Origin: Candidatus Thorarchaeota archaeon
Lineage (GTDB): Archaea > Asgardarchaeota > Thorarchaeia > Thorarchaeales > Thorarchaeaceae
DNA: 64,000 nucleotides
Assembly (NCBI GenBank): GCA_016839245.1
Contig: JAEOUN010000055.1
Span: forward strand, 21,944-85,943
Reading direction: 5' to 3'
Under the pieces are notes generated by a model. The model did not search any database. It was not told the DNA's origin and saw nothing but the letters and a program-made list of their open reading frames with translations. The translations under genes were made by a program, and so were the position numbers. Shown here piece by piece: positions 53,110 through 62,974 of this stretch (position 1 is its first letter; the number at the start of each line of letters is the position of its first letter).

Positions 53110-54927
53110 ATGCTTGGTTATCGAGGGAAGATGCTGAATGTCAATCTCACAAAGGAGTCAACGACTGTTGAAGCGTTGGATCCACTAATGATTAGAAAAT
53201 TCATAGGCGGTGCAGGTCTTGGAACACGTATCCTCTATGATATGATTCATAGAGATACAGATCCATTGGGACCAGATAATCCGTTACTCTACCTCACTGG
53301 GCCTTTCACGGGGACAATGGTTCCGACAAGCGGTAAGTCCACTTTTTGTGCACGTTCTCCAAAGACGGGTCTTCTGGGATATAGTACCGTGGGTGGGCAT
53401 CTAGGAGCAGATCTTAAGTTTGCAGGGTATGATGGTATCATAATAACGGGAATAGCAGCAAGACCATCATATCTCCTTATAGAGAATCTAGATGTCGAGA
53501 TTCGTGATAGTAGTCATCTCTGGGGAAAGGACACAGAAGAAACGTGGGAAACACTGAAACAGGAAACAGGGCACAAGAATGCGGGAATTGCTAGAATTGG
53601 ACTAGCTGGAGAGAATCTAGTAAAATATGCAAATATCATAGTGGATCATCATCGAGCTGCAGGAAGAACTGGATTAGGAGCGGTCATGGGTTCAAAGAAG
53701 CTCAAAGCTATTGTTGTAAAGGGTTCGGATAGAAAGATACCAGTGGCAAGGGACGAGGAATTACGAGAATATGTATCAGTTTTGAATGAAGACAAGAAAG
53801 AAGATCCCACATATAGGATGTACAGTGACCTAGGGACGGCAGGATATACTGATATGGCTAGTCTAATGTATGGTTCATTTCCAGCAGGGTACTACTCTAT
53901 TGGAGATTTTGATACCTACAATCTCAGTGGTACCACAATGAAAGAAACCATCTTAGTAGGAAAAACTGCATGTTACCGTTGTCCAATCGGCTGTGGTCGA
54001 GTGGTAGAGATAAAAGAGGGCAAATATAAGATGGAGAAGTTCGCTGGACCAGAACTTGAAGTGACGGGGACTATAGGATCACTTATTCTAAACAATGATA
54101 TCGAATCTGTCGCTTTCGTAAACAAGATGCTGGATCTCTATGGGATTGACACAATTTCTGGAGGGAATATAATTGCCTTTGCCTATTATCTGTTCAAAGA
54201 GGGAAAACTTTCCTCAAAGGACCTTGATGGTGTTTCGCCGGAATGGGGAGAAGTCAATTCCGCACTTACATTCATTGAGAAAATAGCTAAGAGAGAGGGT
54301 ATTGGAAACCTTATGGCAGAAGGAAGCCTTGAGTTTGGGGAACACTTTGGGGTACCAGAGCTTGCAGCGCAAGTAAATGGTCTTGAGCTGCCACAGCATG
54401 ACCCGAGAGGATTCTCAGGATTGGCAGCAGGTTATGCAACTTCACCGCGTGGAGCATGTCACATGGCCGCCGACATGTATAATGTGCAAATGGGACAGCC
54501 CAATGAGGCTTTTGGAATTGAAAGCGTTGATAGATTCGAGAATGAAGCAGACTTGGTAGCAAAGCAACAGAATTTCAGAGCATTGACGAATTCTGCGGTC
54601 ATCTGTAATTTTTATGCAGTAAATGGAGAGGAACTCAGGCAACTCCTTCATCTTGTTACTGGGTGGGATTTGACTATTGATGAAGTGATTCTCACTGGTG
54701 AACGCATTTTCACACTGATGAGGCTTCTTAATCTGAAACTAGGATATGATGTACAAAATGAGAAACTGCCCAAGATCATATTGAAACCTCTAGAAGGAGC
54801 AACTGAAGGATATGTGCCAAATGTTGATGAACATCTTGATAAATGGTATGAAACACGTGGATGGGATAGGCAGACAGGACAACCTCCAAAAGAACGATTA
54901 CAGAGGTTAGGTCTTGAAGAATTTTAA
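53110..54927 (+). CDS. Tungsten-dependent aldehyde ferredoxin oxidoreductase
   Basis: A 605-residue AOR-family enzyme that oxidises aldehydes to acids with ferredoxin as acceptor. The N-terminal MLGYRGKMLNVNLTKES, the pterin-binding AGRTGLGAVMGSKKLKAI and the Fe4S4-ligating CYRCPIGC (CxxCxxxC), with the fourth Cys in VICNFY, are present. The conserved region DPRGFSGLAAGYATSPRGACH also matches. The substrate is likely a short aldehyde, given the alcohol dehydrogenase in the same operon. The GAATATG start lies 13 bases after the upstream stop. Ferredoxin itself is not encoded nearby. Confidence 0.95.
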   Translation: MLGYRGKMLNVNLTKESTTVEALDPLMIRKFIGGAGLGTRILYDMIHRDTDPLGPDNPLLYLTGPFTGTMVPTSGKSTFCARSPKTGLLGYSTVGGHLGADLKFAGYDGIIITGIAARPSYLLIENLDVEIRDSSHLWGKDTEETWETLKQETGHKNAGIARIGLAGENLVKYANIIVDHHRAAGRTGLGAVMGSKKLKAIVVKGSDRKIPVARDEELREYVSVLNEDKKEDPTYRMYSDLGTAGYTDMASLMYGSFPAGYYSIGDFDTYNLSGTTMKETILVGKTACYRCPIGCGRVVEIKEGKYKMEKFAGPELEVTGTIGSLILNNDIESVAFVNKMLDLYGIDTISGGNIIAFAYYLFKEGKLSSKDLDGVSPEWGEVNSALTFIEKIAKREGIGNLMAEGSLEFGEHFGVPELAAQVNGLELPQHDPRGFSGLAAGYATSPRGACHMAADMYNVQMGQPNEAFGIESVDRFENEADLVAKQQNFRALTNSAVICNFYAVNGEELRQLLHLVTGWDLTIDEVILTGERIFTLMRLLNLKLGYDVQNEKLPKIILKPLEGATEGYVPNVDEHLDKWYETRGWDRQTGQPPKERLQRLGLEEF

Positions 54928-54939
54928 GTGAACTTGATT

Positions 54940-56451
54940 CTAGAATTTCTCATTCTTAAGACCTGATGCTACAGATTTGAGTAAGTCATAGAGATACTGT
55001 ACATCAACAATTCTGAGTCGCTCGTCAGGGGTATGAGCATTTTGTGCAGTAGGACCAATCGAGACCATTTGAATACCATGTATCTTTGCCCCTATCAAGC
55101 CACACTCAAGACCAGCATGGATTGCGAGTAACTCGATTTCGGTCTTAGTAATCCGTTCATATATTCGTTGCACAAACGTAAGGAAGGGACTTGACGGATC
55201 CGGATTCCATCCAGGATATGCTTCTTCTCTCTCAACGTTCCAGCCCAACCTCTGCGCAATGGACTCGACCTGATTACGATAAGATTCAAGCTCGGCATCC
55301 ACGCTACTACGTGTACTAATCATGACAGAAAACAGGTCATCACCTGTTTTAACAATCGCAACATTGTTCGATGTCTCGACGAGATCTCTTATGTTTGGTG
55401 AGAAAGCGATAGGACCTTGATGCAGAAAATTAATTGTTGTAATAATATCATATGAGGCATCAGATGAACAAATAGGAAATTCATCTACAGGCGCCCATTG
55501 AATATCTAGATTTGGTTCAAGAACTGTAGGTCCTTCTGCTTTACTCTTATAGTATGCTAATATTTCCTGAGAGGCTTTTTGCAGTGTTTTTTCAGCCAGG
55601 TCATGTTCTGTGATAGGTACAGCAAATCGGGCGATGGCATCACGTGTAATTGCATTGTGTTTACTCCCACCATTCCAAGATGAGAGAAAGACCTTCATGT
55701 GCAGACAGAGTGCAGTCAGCATCCTAGCTATGAGAACATTGGCATTCCCTCTATGTTTATTGATGTCGATTCCTGAGTGACCGCCTTGAAGGCCTGAGAT
55801 TGACAGCTCATAGTAAGTAAGATCGCTATCGCCTTTAGTCAGGTTAATTTCACGACTTAGTTTTGTATCGCCGCCACCAGCAGATCCTATGGTGATTACT
55901 CCGAGTTTCTCTGAGTCGATATTTATCAATAGCCTGCTTTCAATGCCGAGTTCTTCAGGTTGTAGGGAGAAGGCTCCAGTTAAACCGGTTTCTTCGTCAA
56001 CGGTGATAAGAACCTCAAGCGGGCCGTGTGAAACCTCTGGATCGACTAAGAGAGCCAATGCTAAAGCAACACCAATTCCATCGTCAGCACCCAAGGTAGT
56101 ACCATCAGCATCAATCCACTCTCCATTATCTTGGATTCTGACTGGAATAGCATCATGGTCAAAGTCAAATCCATCTTCGCGATCCGTCTCGCATACCATA
56201 TCCATATGACCCTGGAGTAAAAGAGAAGGAACATCCTCCATGCCTTTGGTTGCGTCTTTCTTGAGAAAGAGGTTGCCAACAGCATCTTCGATGATTTCAA
56301 TATTGAGATTCAGTGACTTCTTTTTTTCCATAATCCATGCCTTGATTTTACCTCTAATTTTATCCTCTTTCTTGGATTCTCGAGGTGTTGAAACGAATAC
56401 TTCTTCGAATATTTCCCAGACAAGTTTGGGATTTAGATTTTCTAAGACCAT
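54940..56451 (-). CDS. PepD-type aminoacyl-histidine dipeptidase (M20 family)
   Basis: A 503-residue zinc peptidase. LLLQGHMDMVCET contains the first metal His, GTTLGADDGIGVALALAL the bridging Asp, and ITVDEETGLTGAF the catalytic Glu-Glu pair. Two more metal ligands lie in the C-terminal half (AIHAGLECGLIG and AHTPDERLRI). PepD cleaves Xaa-His and other dipeptides in the cytoplasm. Length and motif order match the bacterial PepD (carnosinase-like) type. It starts at ATG 56451 and ends close to the convergent AOR gene, with only 12 bases between. Confidence 0.92.
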   Translation of the reverse strand: MVLENLNPKLVWEIFEEVFVSTPRESKKEDKIRGKIKAWIMEKKKSLNLNIEIIEDAVGNLFLKKDATKGMEDVPSLLLQGHMDMVCETDREDGFDFDHDAIPVRIQDNGEWIDADGTTLGADDGIGVALALALLVDPEVSHGPLEVLITVDEETGLTGAFSLQPEELGIESRLLINIDSEKLGVITIGSAGGGDTKLSREINLTKGDSDLTYYELSISGLQGGHSGIDINKHRGNANVLIARMLTALCLHMKVFLSSWNGGSKHNAITRDAIARFAVPITEHDLAEKTLQKASQEILAYYKSKAEGPTVLEPNLDIQWAPVDEFPICSSDASYDIITTINFLHQGPIAFSPNIRDLVETSNNVAIVKTGDDLFSVMISTRSSVDAELESYRNQVESIAQRLGWNVEREEAYPGWNPDPSSPFLTFVQRIYERITKTEIELLAIHAGLECGLIGAKIHGIQMVSIGPTAQNAHTPDERLRIVDVQYLYDLLKSVASGLKNEKF

Positions 56452-56574
56452 GATGATAAATCTCCATCATATTTGGAGGCAGTCGGTCACACTATTAGAC
56501 TTTACCCAATGATAGACACGTTTTTCTCTCATGAATACTAGAGAATGAAATCTATAGTAAAAGGAGAGAACGAC

Positions 56575-57447
56575 ATGCTATTTGATCCCATTCTGACAGA
56601 TACACTTAGAGATACCTTGCCAGGCCTTGGAGAGGTGTTCTTATTCATAACTCAGTTCGGTAGTGAACTAATCTTCATTGGAGTGCTGTTGTTATTATTT
56701 TGGACCATCAACAAGAGAGAAGGCATTCTTGCCACATATGTTCTGCTCTTTGCGATTGTGTTAAATTACTGGTTGAAGGTAATAATTGCTAAGGAGAGAC
56801 CTCCAGCAAGCAATTGGTACCCAGGAACAGATCCACCCAACTATAGTACACCAAGTGGACATAGTCAGTTCGCGGCAACTCTCTATGGATGGTTCGCTGT
56901 GAGAATCAAGAGATGGTGGATGACACTTATCGCCATTGTGATAACACTCCTTGTTGGTATCTCAAGAGTCTATCTCGGAGTGCATTATATAGGTGATGTA
57001 CTAATTGGCTGGGGAATTGGAATATTGACAGTGATAGCATTCTTCTATCTTGAAAAACCAACAAGAGAGTTCTTGTCGCGATACAAGCAGGAACACTTAC
57101 TCATCGGGATTGCGATAATTGGATTTGTAATGATGCTAATAGCAGAAGTACTTCCACTGCCTCCAAATGATAACTTTGGCGCAATTGGAGGAATGACGAT
57201 CGGATTTGCACTCGGATTGACACTGGAATCGAGATATGTTAATTTCACAGTAGAACCAGCCAATGGCGAGAGATGGCGGCTTGCACTCCGGATCATATTT
57301 GGCCTGTTACTGGTTCTTGGATTGATGATAGGACTTGGTGCAATTTTGCCCTCAGAAAACTTGTGGCTTCGAGGTTTGAAATATGTCATAGTAGCTCTTA
57401 CTGGAACTTTCGTGTGGCCACTAATCTTCAAGAAGTTAAATCTCTAA
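56575..57447 (+). CDS. PAP2-family membrane phosphatase
   Basis: A 290-residue membrane phosphatase from ATG 56575 (AAGGAGAG six bases upstream; an ATG at 56545 is less likely). The three acid-phosphatase motifs are complete: KERPPASNWYPG (KxxxxxxRP type), PSGHSQFAATLYG and SRVYLGVHYIGDVLIG (SRxxxxxHxxxD). About seven to eight membrane spans follow the usual PAP2 arrangement. An extra hydrophobic C-terminal part of about 130 residues extends beyond the short family core. Likely substrates are isoprenyl diphosphates or lipid phosphates. Its neighbours give no further clue. Confidence 0.9.
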   Translation: MLFDPILTDTLRDTLPGLGEVFLFITQFGSELIFIGVLLLLFWTINKREGILATYVLLFAIVLNYWLKVIIAKERPPASNWYPGTDPPNYSTPSGHSQFAATLYGWFAVRIKRWWMTLIAIVITLLVGISRVYLGVHYIGDVLIGWGIGILTVIAFFYLEKPTREFLSRYKQEHLLIGIAIIGFVMMLIAEVLPLPPNDNFGAIGGMTIGFALGLTLESRYVNFTVEPANGERWRLALRIIFGLLLVLGLMIGLGAILPSENLWLRGLKYVIVALTGTFVWPLIFKKLNL

Positions 57448-57544
57448 AATAGGTCAATATATCCTATGACCTTCAAGAATCGCATAATCCTTAGTTCGGT
57501 AGATTCAAGAGGTAGGCTGCATAAGAAAAGAGAAGGTGAAGCGT

Positions 57545-58264
57545 GTGAAAGAGGGAAAGAGTACACCACTTCTGTCACCATTTTATCCAGGACCTCCATA
57601 TCATTATGTCAATGCGAAGATCTTTCTTGCATTGTTTAATCCACCAGAAGATTCGATTCAAGCACTCCTACCAGCGCCTCTTAGACCATCACAGATGCCA
57701 TTGGCAGGTCTACTCTTTGGAGAACAACCCTGCAGAGAAACCGGAACATTCATGGAATCAGCTCTGCTCGTACAATGTTTGTTCGATAATCCTAAGACAA
57801 AAGAAGAAGAGGTCGGTGTGTATTTTGCCTACAACTATGTTGATACTGACATTGCGCAGGCTTCAGGTAGAGAGATCTGGGGATACCCTCGTAAACGAGC
57901 AGACATCTCTTTGAAAATGAAAGGAGACACTGTGATAGGGACAACGGAACGTGACAATGTAACCATCCTAAGAGCATCCTGTAATCTTGAAGATGAGGGA
58001 GAATGGATTGATAGCGGTCCAAATATCAATTTAAAACTAATACCAAGTGTCACAGGAAAAGGATATGACCTAACAGCAATCACAGCAGCATATCTCGAAT
58101 ATACAATCAAGCATGGTCGTTCTGGAGAGGTTGAAGTCGAGTTCAATAACGGTCCGCGAGACGATTTTAACAAAGTAAAAATCGAAACCCCCATGATTGG
58201 GTTATACTTCGACTGTGACATCTTAGTTCCTCAAGGAACAATAATAGGAACAGTCGAGCTATGA
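57545..58264 (+). CDS. Acetoacetate-decarboxylase-like protein
   Basis: A protein of about 239 residues of the acetoacetate decarboxylase fold. The key segment ASGREIWGYPRKRAD holds the position of the Schiff-base lysine: classical ADC has GYPKK, and here the first Lys is Arg and the second (RK) remains. The Glu of GREIWG, in the active site, is kept. Many relatives in this superfamily have other activities (aldolase-dehydratase, lactonase), so decarboxylation is not assured. GTG 57545 follows AAGGTGA, and a GTG at 57536 is the alternative. It is convergent with the ABC permease gene and ends against its stop codon. Confidence 0.75.
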   Translation: MKEGKSTPLLSPFYPGPPYHYVNAKIFLALFNPPEDSIQALLPAPLRPSQMPLAGLLFGEQPCRETGTFMESALLVQCLFDNPKTKEEEVGVYFAYNYVDTDIAQASGREIWGYPRKRADISLKMKGDTVIGTTERDNVTILRASCNLEDEGEWIDSGPNINLKLIPSVTGKGYDLTAITAAYLEYTIKHGRSGEVEVEFNNGPRDDFNKVKIETPMIGLYFDCDILVPQGTIIGTVEL

Positions 58265-60007
58265 TCAGAGATACTTTGATGCCTCAATAGTCTGTAATGT
58301 ACGACCTGCACTCTTTGTATAAGACTTCATAATTTGAACGCAGAGGAGGCCAAATAGAGGTACTAAGATATAGGCATAGATTGGATTCATAAAGATGCCA
58401 ACAAATAGAATAAGACCAATACCTATGAAACCAATAAAATTAGGCAGTAGTTGCGCTCGAACCATTGCACGCATACTGCGGATTGGCATCTGCACCTGAG
58501 CTCCCCGCTGCCGCGTCACTTTTCGTTCAGCCTTGAAATCACCTCCAGTAGCTGCAGAATATGAGGCAATCCCACCTGATGCAACTGTTAGAAAGATACT
58601 TGCTATAATGACAGCGGGCAAATAAAGCCAAAGTGTGGGTTGAATGAATAGAACACCAATGGATGAGATAGCAGTTGCAATCATGGTGAAAGGTACTGCA
58701 CTAAACACCTTTCCCTTAATATAGTCAATAAGACTCGCAGGTGCAAGTTGAAGGTTCATGAGATTCTTTCCTTCATAGACCAACTCGTATCCTGCAAAAT
58801 AGACACCATAGGAGACAGCAAAGGGAATCATAGCAGAGATGATGATGAACGGAGCAAAGCTTGTGAACTCCTGACCGGGCGAGAGAAATATGAGAAAGAA
58901 CCACAGGACAATCCTAAGGGGACCAATAAGATAGTTGGCAAGCACTCGTCCCTCTCGTCGAACTGAAGCAATGTTATACCACATCGATACACTTGTTGTC
59001 TGATTCATTTTAACGAGAGGAAGCCCCTTTGGATCCCAGGTTGTATGGACAATCTTGTGAACGACGTGTGAAGTGCGTCTAGAGCCACTTACTAACCACC
59101 CACTATAATGTGCCCTCTCACTTACGATAGCATTGACATAGATTAGAGCAGCTGGAAGAAGTAGGAAACACAATGCGAGAATAAAGTCAGCCAGAGTGAT
59201 TGGAACTGACACGATTAATCCAAGGGTCACTGTACTCATCACCCCGCCCGGACTGAGATCTGAAGATAGACCAATCTGTTGAGCAAATGAGAGAATCCAT
59301 CCTATGAAATAACTGAAACCAGAATCAGACACAACTATTGAATAATAATAAAGCGTACCAATAATTATCGAGATTGCGGTACCAAAGAACCATCCAATTT
59401 GTTTCAATCTACGACGCCCAGCAAGTAATCTAGACATAACTAGTCCAATTAGACCACCGAGAGAAACTCCCAGAGTAATGTTTGCAAGAAGGAATATCAA
59501 GAAAATTGGGATGGCGAGAACAGAAAAAACAACAGTCGAAGAGATTGCCAAGGCAATCACGATTGGAGTGCCAATTACCAGATAGAGCATGGCATTGTAA
59601 AGGACAATAACAATGGTCTTCTCTAGGAAAAGAGTCCGAAGGGAGATTGGCATGGTCATCAAATACTCCATCCTCGAGGTGTTGGCAACAGTGGTTACAC
59701 TGATAGCAATTGAACCCATGAATGATATAATGACAATGAAGTTGAATAGTGTTGCACCGAAGGAGAGGTTTTCACGGATAACGGTCTTGAAGTAATTCCA
59801 GCCAAGTAAGTCTACCATGAAGAGAAGAAAGAAGAGAACGACTACTGCAAATGAAGTCGCAGCAATATAACGACCCATTCTACCCAAGAGACTGCGACGC
59901 TCCGATCGTTTGCCTTTGACATTGTGAATCCTTGTGGTACCCATGAGATCATGTCGAAGAAGTATAATCAAGTCTTCAATCAAGAGTATCACCCAAGAAC
60001 TCAGCAA
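58265..60007 (-). CDS. ABC-2 type permease with duplicated membrane parts
   Basis: A protein of up to 580 residues, paired with the ATPase encoded just upstream. It has about twelve membrane spans in two halves, each with a basic cytoplasmic stretch (NTSRMEYLMTMPISLRTLFLEKTIVI in the first, YEGKNLMNLQLAPASLIDYIKGKVF in the second). That helix-loop is the pattern of the coupling helix in large ABC-2 permeases. The ATPase stop lies inside the start of this gene; TTG at 59983, after GGGTGA, is a likelier start than TTG 60007. Substrate unknown; such pairs export drugs, lipids or peptides. Confidence 0.85.
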   Translation of the reverse strand: MLSSWVILLIEDLIILLRHDLMGTTRIHNVKGKRSERRSLLGRMGRYIAATSFAVVVLFFLLFMVDLLGWNYFKTVIRENLSFGATLFNFIVIISFMGSIAISVTTVANTSRMEYLMTMPISLRTLFLEKTIVIVLYNAMLYLVIGTPIVIALAISSTVVFSVLAIPIFLIFLLANITLGVSLGGLIGLVMSRLLAGRRRLKQIGWFFGTAISIIIGTLYYYSIVVSDSGFSYFIGWILSFAQQIGLSSDLSPGGVMSTVTLGLIVSVPITLADFILALCFLLLPAALIYVNAIVSERAHYSGWLVSGSRRTSHVVHKIVHTTWDPKGLPLVKMNQTTSVSMWYNIASVRREGRVLANYLIGPLRIVLWFFLIFLSPGQEFTSFAPFIIISAMIPFAVSYGVYFAGYELVYEGKNLMNLQLAPASLIDYIKGKVFSAVPFTMIATAISSIGVLFIQPTLWLYLPAVIIASIFLTVASGGIASYSAATGGDFKAERKVTRQRGAQVQMPIRSMRAMVRAQLLPNFIGFIGIGLILFVGIFMNPIYAYILVPLFGLLCVQIMKSYTKSAGRTLQTIEASKYL

Positions 60008-60743
60008 TCTTCTGCATATCAGGCCCTCCGGTGAGATCCAGAAAGATATCTTCGAGAGATTGCTGCCCCTTCGCCTTCAATCGTAATTCATCCATCGTGC
60101 CTTCAGCAATCATCTGTCCATGGTTAATGATACCAATACGGTTGCACATTCTCTCCGCAATCTCAAGAACATGTGTGCTCATCAAAATAGTAGTACCTCG
60201 GTCCCTCAAACCATTAAGAATCTCCTTGATGGTTGCAGCCCCACGGGGATCAATACCAGCCTGAACCTCATCAAGTATCAAGACTCTTGGATTATGAATC
60301 AATGCTGCAACGAGGCTTGTCTTCCTCGACATTCCTTTGGAATAAGTTTCAATCAAATCATCACTTGCATCTTTGATATCTAACAATGTTAGAAGTTCGT
60401 CAATCTCATCATCTCGTCTTGTTCCACGGGGAACACGCCAAATGTCACTTATGTAATTGATATACTCCCAACCTGTTAAGCGCTCAGGTAATACTGGTTC
60501 CTCAGGAACGTACCCCACCATCCTCTTCGCATCAATTATCTCCTCTTGTATATCGAAGCCACCAATACGAGCAGTTCCCATAGTTGGTTGGAGGAGTCCT
60601 AGCAACATACGCATCGTTGTGGACTTTCCAGATCCGTTTGGACCAAGAAGACCATAAATCTCCCCAGGATTAACTGTAAAGGAGAGCTGATCTACTGCTG
60701 TGAAATCACTAAACTTCTTTGTCAATGCGATGGCTTCGATCAT
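59976..60743 (-). CDS. ABC transporter ATPase
   Basis: A 255-residue ATPase from ATG 60743. Motifs are complete: Walker A GPNGSGKST, Q-loop VPEEPVL, signature TYSKGMSRKTSLVAAL (KGMSRK variant of LSGGQ), Walker B VLILDEVQAGIDP (Val-Gln instead of the usual Pro-Thr) and the switch His in LMSTHV. The KGM-type signature is common in ABC-2 exporters of the CcmA/NatA type. It overlaps the downstream permease gene, so the pair forms one transporter. The altered Walker B end (DEVQAGID) is a small oddity. Confidence 0.93.
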   Translation of the reverse strand: MIEAIALTKKFSDFTAVDQLSFTVNPGEIYGLLGPNGSGKSTTMRMLLGLLQPTMGTARIGGFDIQEEIIDAKRMVGYVPEEPVLPERLTGWEYINYISDIWRVPRGTRRDDEIDELLTLLDIKDASDDLIETYSKGMSRKTSLVAALIHNPRVLILDEVQAGIDPRGAATIKEILNGLRDRGTTILMSTHVLEIAERMCNRIGIINHGQMIAEGTMDELRLKAKGQQSLEDIFLDLTGGPDMQKIAEFLGDTLD

Positions 60744-60849
60744 CAGAATCAGTTCTTTGATTTTACTAGACAATTTATGCCTTAGCATAAAGGTGTATCA
60801 TTTCTGTCATTCGAATATAATTATAAATGCTAAAAAAATGTCATGAGTC

Positions 60850-61947
60850 ATGCCACTCGAGAATTGGAAACTACTAGATATTGGTCCTATCGACCCTCTT
60901 GAAACACAAATAATCTATGATATGATCGCACAAGGTATTACTGAAGGCGAGTCTGAGAACACGCTGATTATCTGTTGGCCTGCAAAACCGCTAGTCAGTC
61001 TTGGACACTTTCAGGAGATAGAGGAAGACATCAACATAAAATTTTGTCGAGAGAATAATATTGTCTTTACTCGTAGAGTAATTGGAGGCGGTGGTGTCTA
61101 TCTTGATGACGGACAGATGTTCTACCAATTGATTGGACGAATTGATAGTCCCACAACTCCAAAGAAAATTGATGATTATTATCGAAAATTCCTAGAGGCA
61201 CCAGTTCAAACCTATAGGAATTTGGGAATTAATGCAGAATTCAAACCTGTGAATGATCTTATCGTTAATGGTAAGAAAATCTCAGGTAATGGCGCTGGTG
61301 ATGTTGGCAATGCTCGTATTCTCACAGGCAACCTAATTTTCGATTTTAATTTTGACATGATGGTCAGAGTGTTAAAGGTTCCAGATGAGAAATTCAGGGA
61401 CAAAATATCACAGAGTCTTCGAGAGAGAATGACAACAATTCAACTTGAAAAAGGAACAATGCCTGAGAGGAGTGAAGTGAAAGAGGATCTCATTAGATTA
61501 TACGAAGAAACTCTTGACATCAATCTGATCAGAGGTAGTCTGACCAATTGGGAGAGAGGACGAATGGCGGAGCTTCGGTCAAAATACCTCTCCGATGAAT
61601 GGCTTCATTGGCGGAGGGGTGGAAGACTCACTGATGCCAAGACTGTTAGGATATCAGCTACCACATCTGTAGGTACAGCCAATTTCAAGGCTCCTGGTGG
61701 ATTAATTCGAGCTACTGTTGAAAAGGTGGATGGAAAATTGAATGAAGTTGTGATAAGCGGCGACTTCTTCATGCTTCCAAGTGATTCAATTTCAAAACTT
61801 GAACGAAGGATTGTTGGAGCCTCAATAGAAGGAGATGAAATAACTAGACGCATCGAACAAGCATATAGAGAACATGTTGTCGAATCCCCTGGCGTGACTC
61901 CTGCAGATATTGAGACAGCAATTAGGATGGCTGTTGGTAAAGAATAG
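60850..61947 (+). CDS. Lipoate-protein ligase with fused C-terminal accessory domain
   Basis: A 365-residue ligase. The N-terminal part is an LplA-type catalytic domain: RRVIGGGGVYLDDGQ (lipoate-binding loop), NDLIVNGKKISGNGAGD (the catalytic-site Lys in KKISG) and GNLIFDF. The C-terminal part from about 255 (KTVRISATTSVGTANFKAPGG, then VEKVDGKLNEVVISGDFF) matches the accessory LplB/CTD domain needed for lipoate activation, which in many archaea is encoded separately. Fusion makes this a complete ligase that activates lipoate and transfers it to target proteins. No lipoyl-accepting protein is encoded in the window. Confidence 0.88.
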   Translation: MPLENWKLLDIGPIDPLETQIIYDMIAQGITEGESENTLIICWPAKPLVSLGHFQEIEEDINIKFCRENNIVFTRRVIGGGGVYLDDGQMFYQLIGRIDSPTTPKKIDDYYRKFLEAPVQTYRNLGINAEFKPVNDLIVNGKKISGNGAGDVGNARILTGNLIFDFNFDMMVRVLKVPDEKFRDKISQSLRERMTTIQLEKGTMPERSEVKEDLIRLYEETLDINLIRGSLTNWERGRMAELRSKYLSDEWLHWRRGGRLTDAKTVRISATTSVGTANFKAPGGLIRATVEKVDGKLNEVVISGDFFMLPSDSISKLERRIVGASIEGDEITRRIEQAYREHVVESPGVTPADIETAIRMAVGKE

Positions 61948-61991
61948 TTCAATGGGATAGATTCATCTTTCGCGATTACTGACGAAAACTC

Positions 61992-62963
61992 ATGCAGATT
62001 CGTCCATTTAGAAAAGACGACGAAGACTCAATCGCGGACATGTATAATCAGGCATTCCAGAGGCAAATCGATACACTTCCCGAGATATACCAATACAGAG
62101 TGGCGACTCCTGAAGAAGTATATCGCTGGCGAGATGGTGGCGTAAATACATTCTGGATAATCGAGGTAAAAGACCGACCAGTTGGATATGCGCAGGTTCG
62201 TATAGAGGTTGAGCAAGGAGAGCATGAAATTCCAATGCTTCAATTCATGCCCGCTCGAAGCTGGGACCTGAATGAAAGCAATATAGCAGTCATACCGGAA
62301 TATCAGAGAGAGGGAATAGCATCATTTCTCGTGAAGGAGATAATCAACAAATACAGGCCAGATGTAAGAATAGTGACAGCTCATACCTTTAGTGACAATA
62401 TAGCAGGAGAGGCATTCTTATCGCATCTTGGATTTACTCTGTATGATGTCTTCTACTTCCAGCCATTCTCAAAGATAAAGCCCTTAGAGAATAGCAGTAT
62501 CTATGAAAGTTTCGTACTCGAGCACCTTCAAGAGCCCAGCTCTAGTAGGTGTGATATCAATCTTAGAAGAGCAGAACTAAAGGATGCTGAGACAACTCAG
62601 GAATTACACGAACATAATGTGTTCTGGTGTGAAGAATGTCTGACCCTTGAATGGAATCAAGCGTATATCGAAGGAAAGTATGGTCATACTGTGTTTGTGG
62701 CAGAGTATAATGGGAAAGTAGTTGGTGCAATCGATTACTACAAGGATGGAAGAATAGGCATTGCAGGGGTATATCCAGAGTATCGAGGAAGGGGACTTGG
62801 AAGTGCGATGTTTTATGAACTTCTGAGAGAGATGAAAAAAGTCGGTCTTGAGATTGCCTTTGTTGATTCAGGATTGACACAGACAGATGCAATCAAAATG
62901 TATGAAAGATTCAATTTTACTATCCAAAGAAGACAGAACTGCTGGGTGAAGATTCTAAGCTAG
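61992..62963 (+). CDS. Tandem GNAT acetyltransferase (two domains)
   Basis: A 323-residue protein with two GNAT domains. The first has IAVIPEYQREGIASFLVKEI (acetyl-CoA motif), followed by HTFSDNIAGEAFLSHLGF. The second has IAGVYPEYRGRGLGSAMFYEL, followed by VDSGLTQTDAIKMYERFNF. Both keep the R/Q-x-x-G-x-G/A pattern, so both may bind acetyl-CoA, although in most tandem members only one lobe is active. The acceptor is unknown. It ends 11 bases before the GHMP kinase start on the same strand. Confidence 0.9.
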   Translation: MQIRPFRKDDEDSIADMYNQAFQRQIDTLPEIYQYRVATPEEVYRWRDGGVNTFWIIEVKDRPVGYAQVRIEVEQGEHEIPMLQFMPARSWDLNESNIAVIPEYQREGIASFLVKEIINKYRPDVRIVTAHTFSDNIAGEAFLSHLGFTLYDVFYFQPFSKIKPLENSSIYESFVLEHLQEPSSSRCDINLRRAELKDAETTQELHEHNVFWCEECLTLEWNQAYIEGKYGHTVFVAEYNGKVVGAIDYYKDGRIGIAGVYPEYRGRGLGSAMFYELLREMKKVGLEIAFVDSGLTQTDAIKMYERFNFTIQRRQNCWVKILS

Positions 62964-62974
62964 GAGATAGCTGC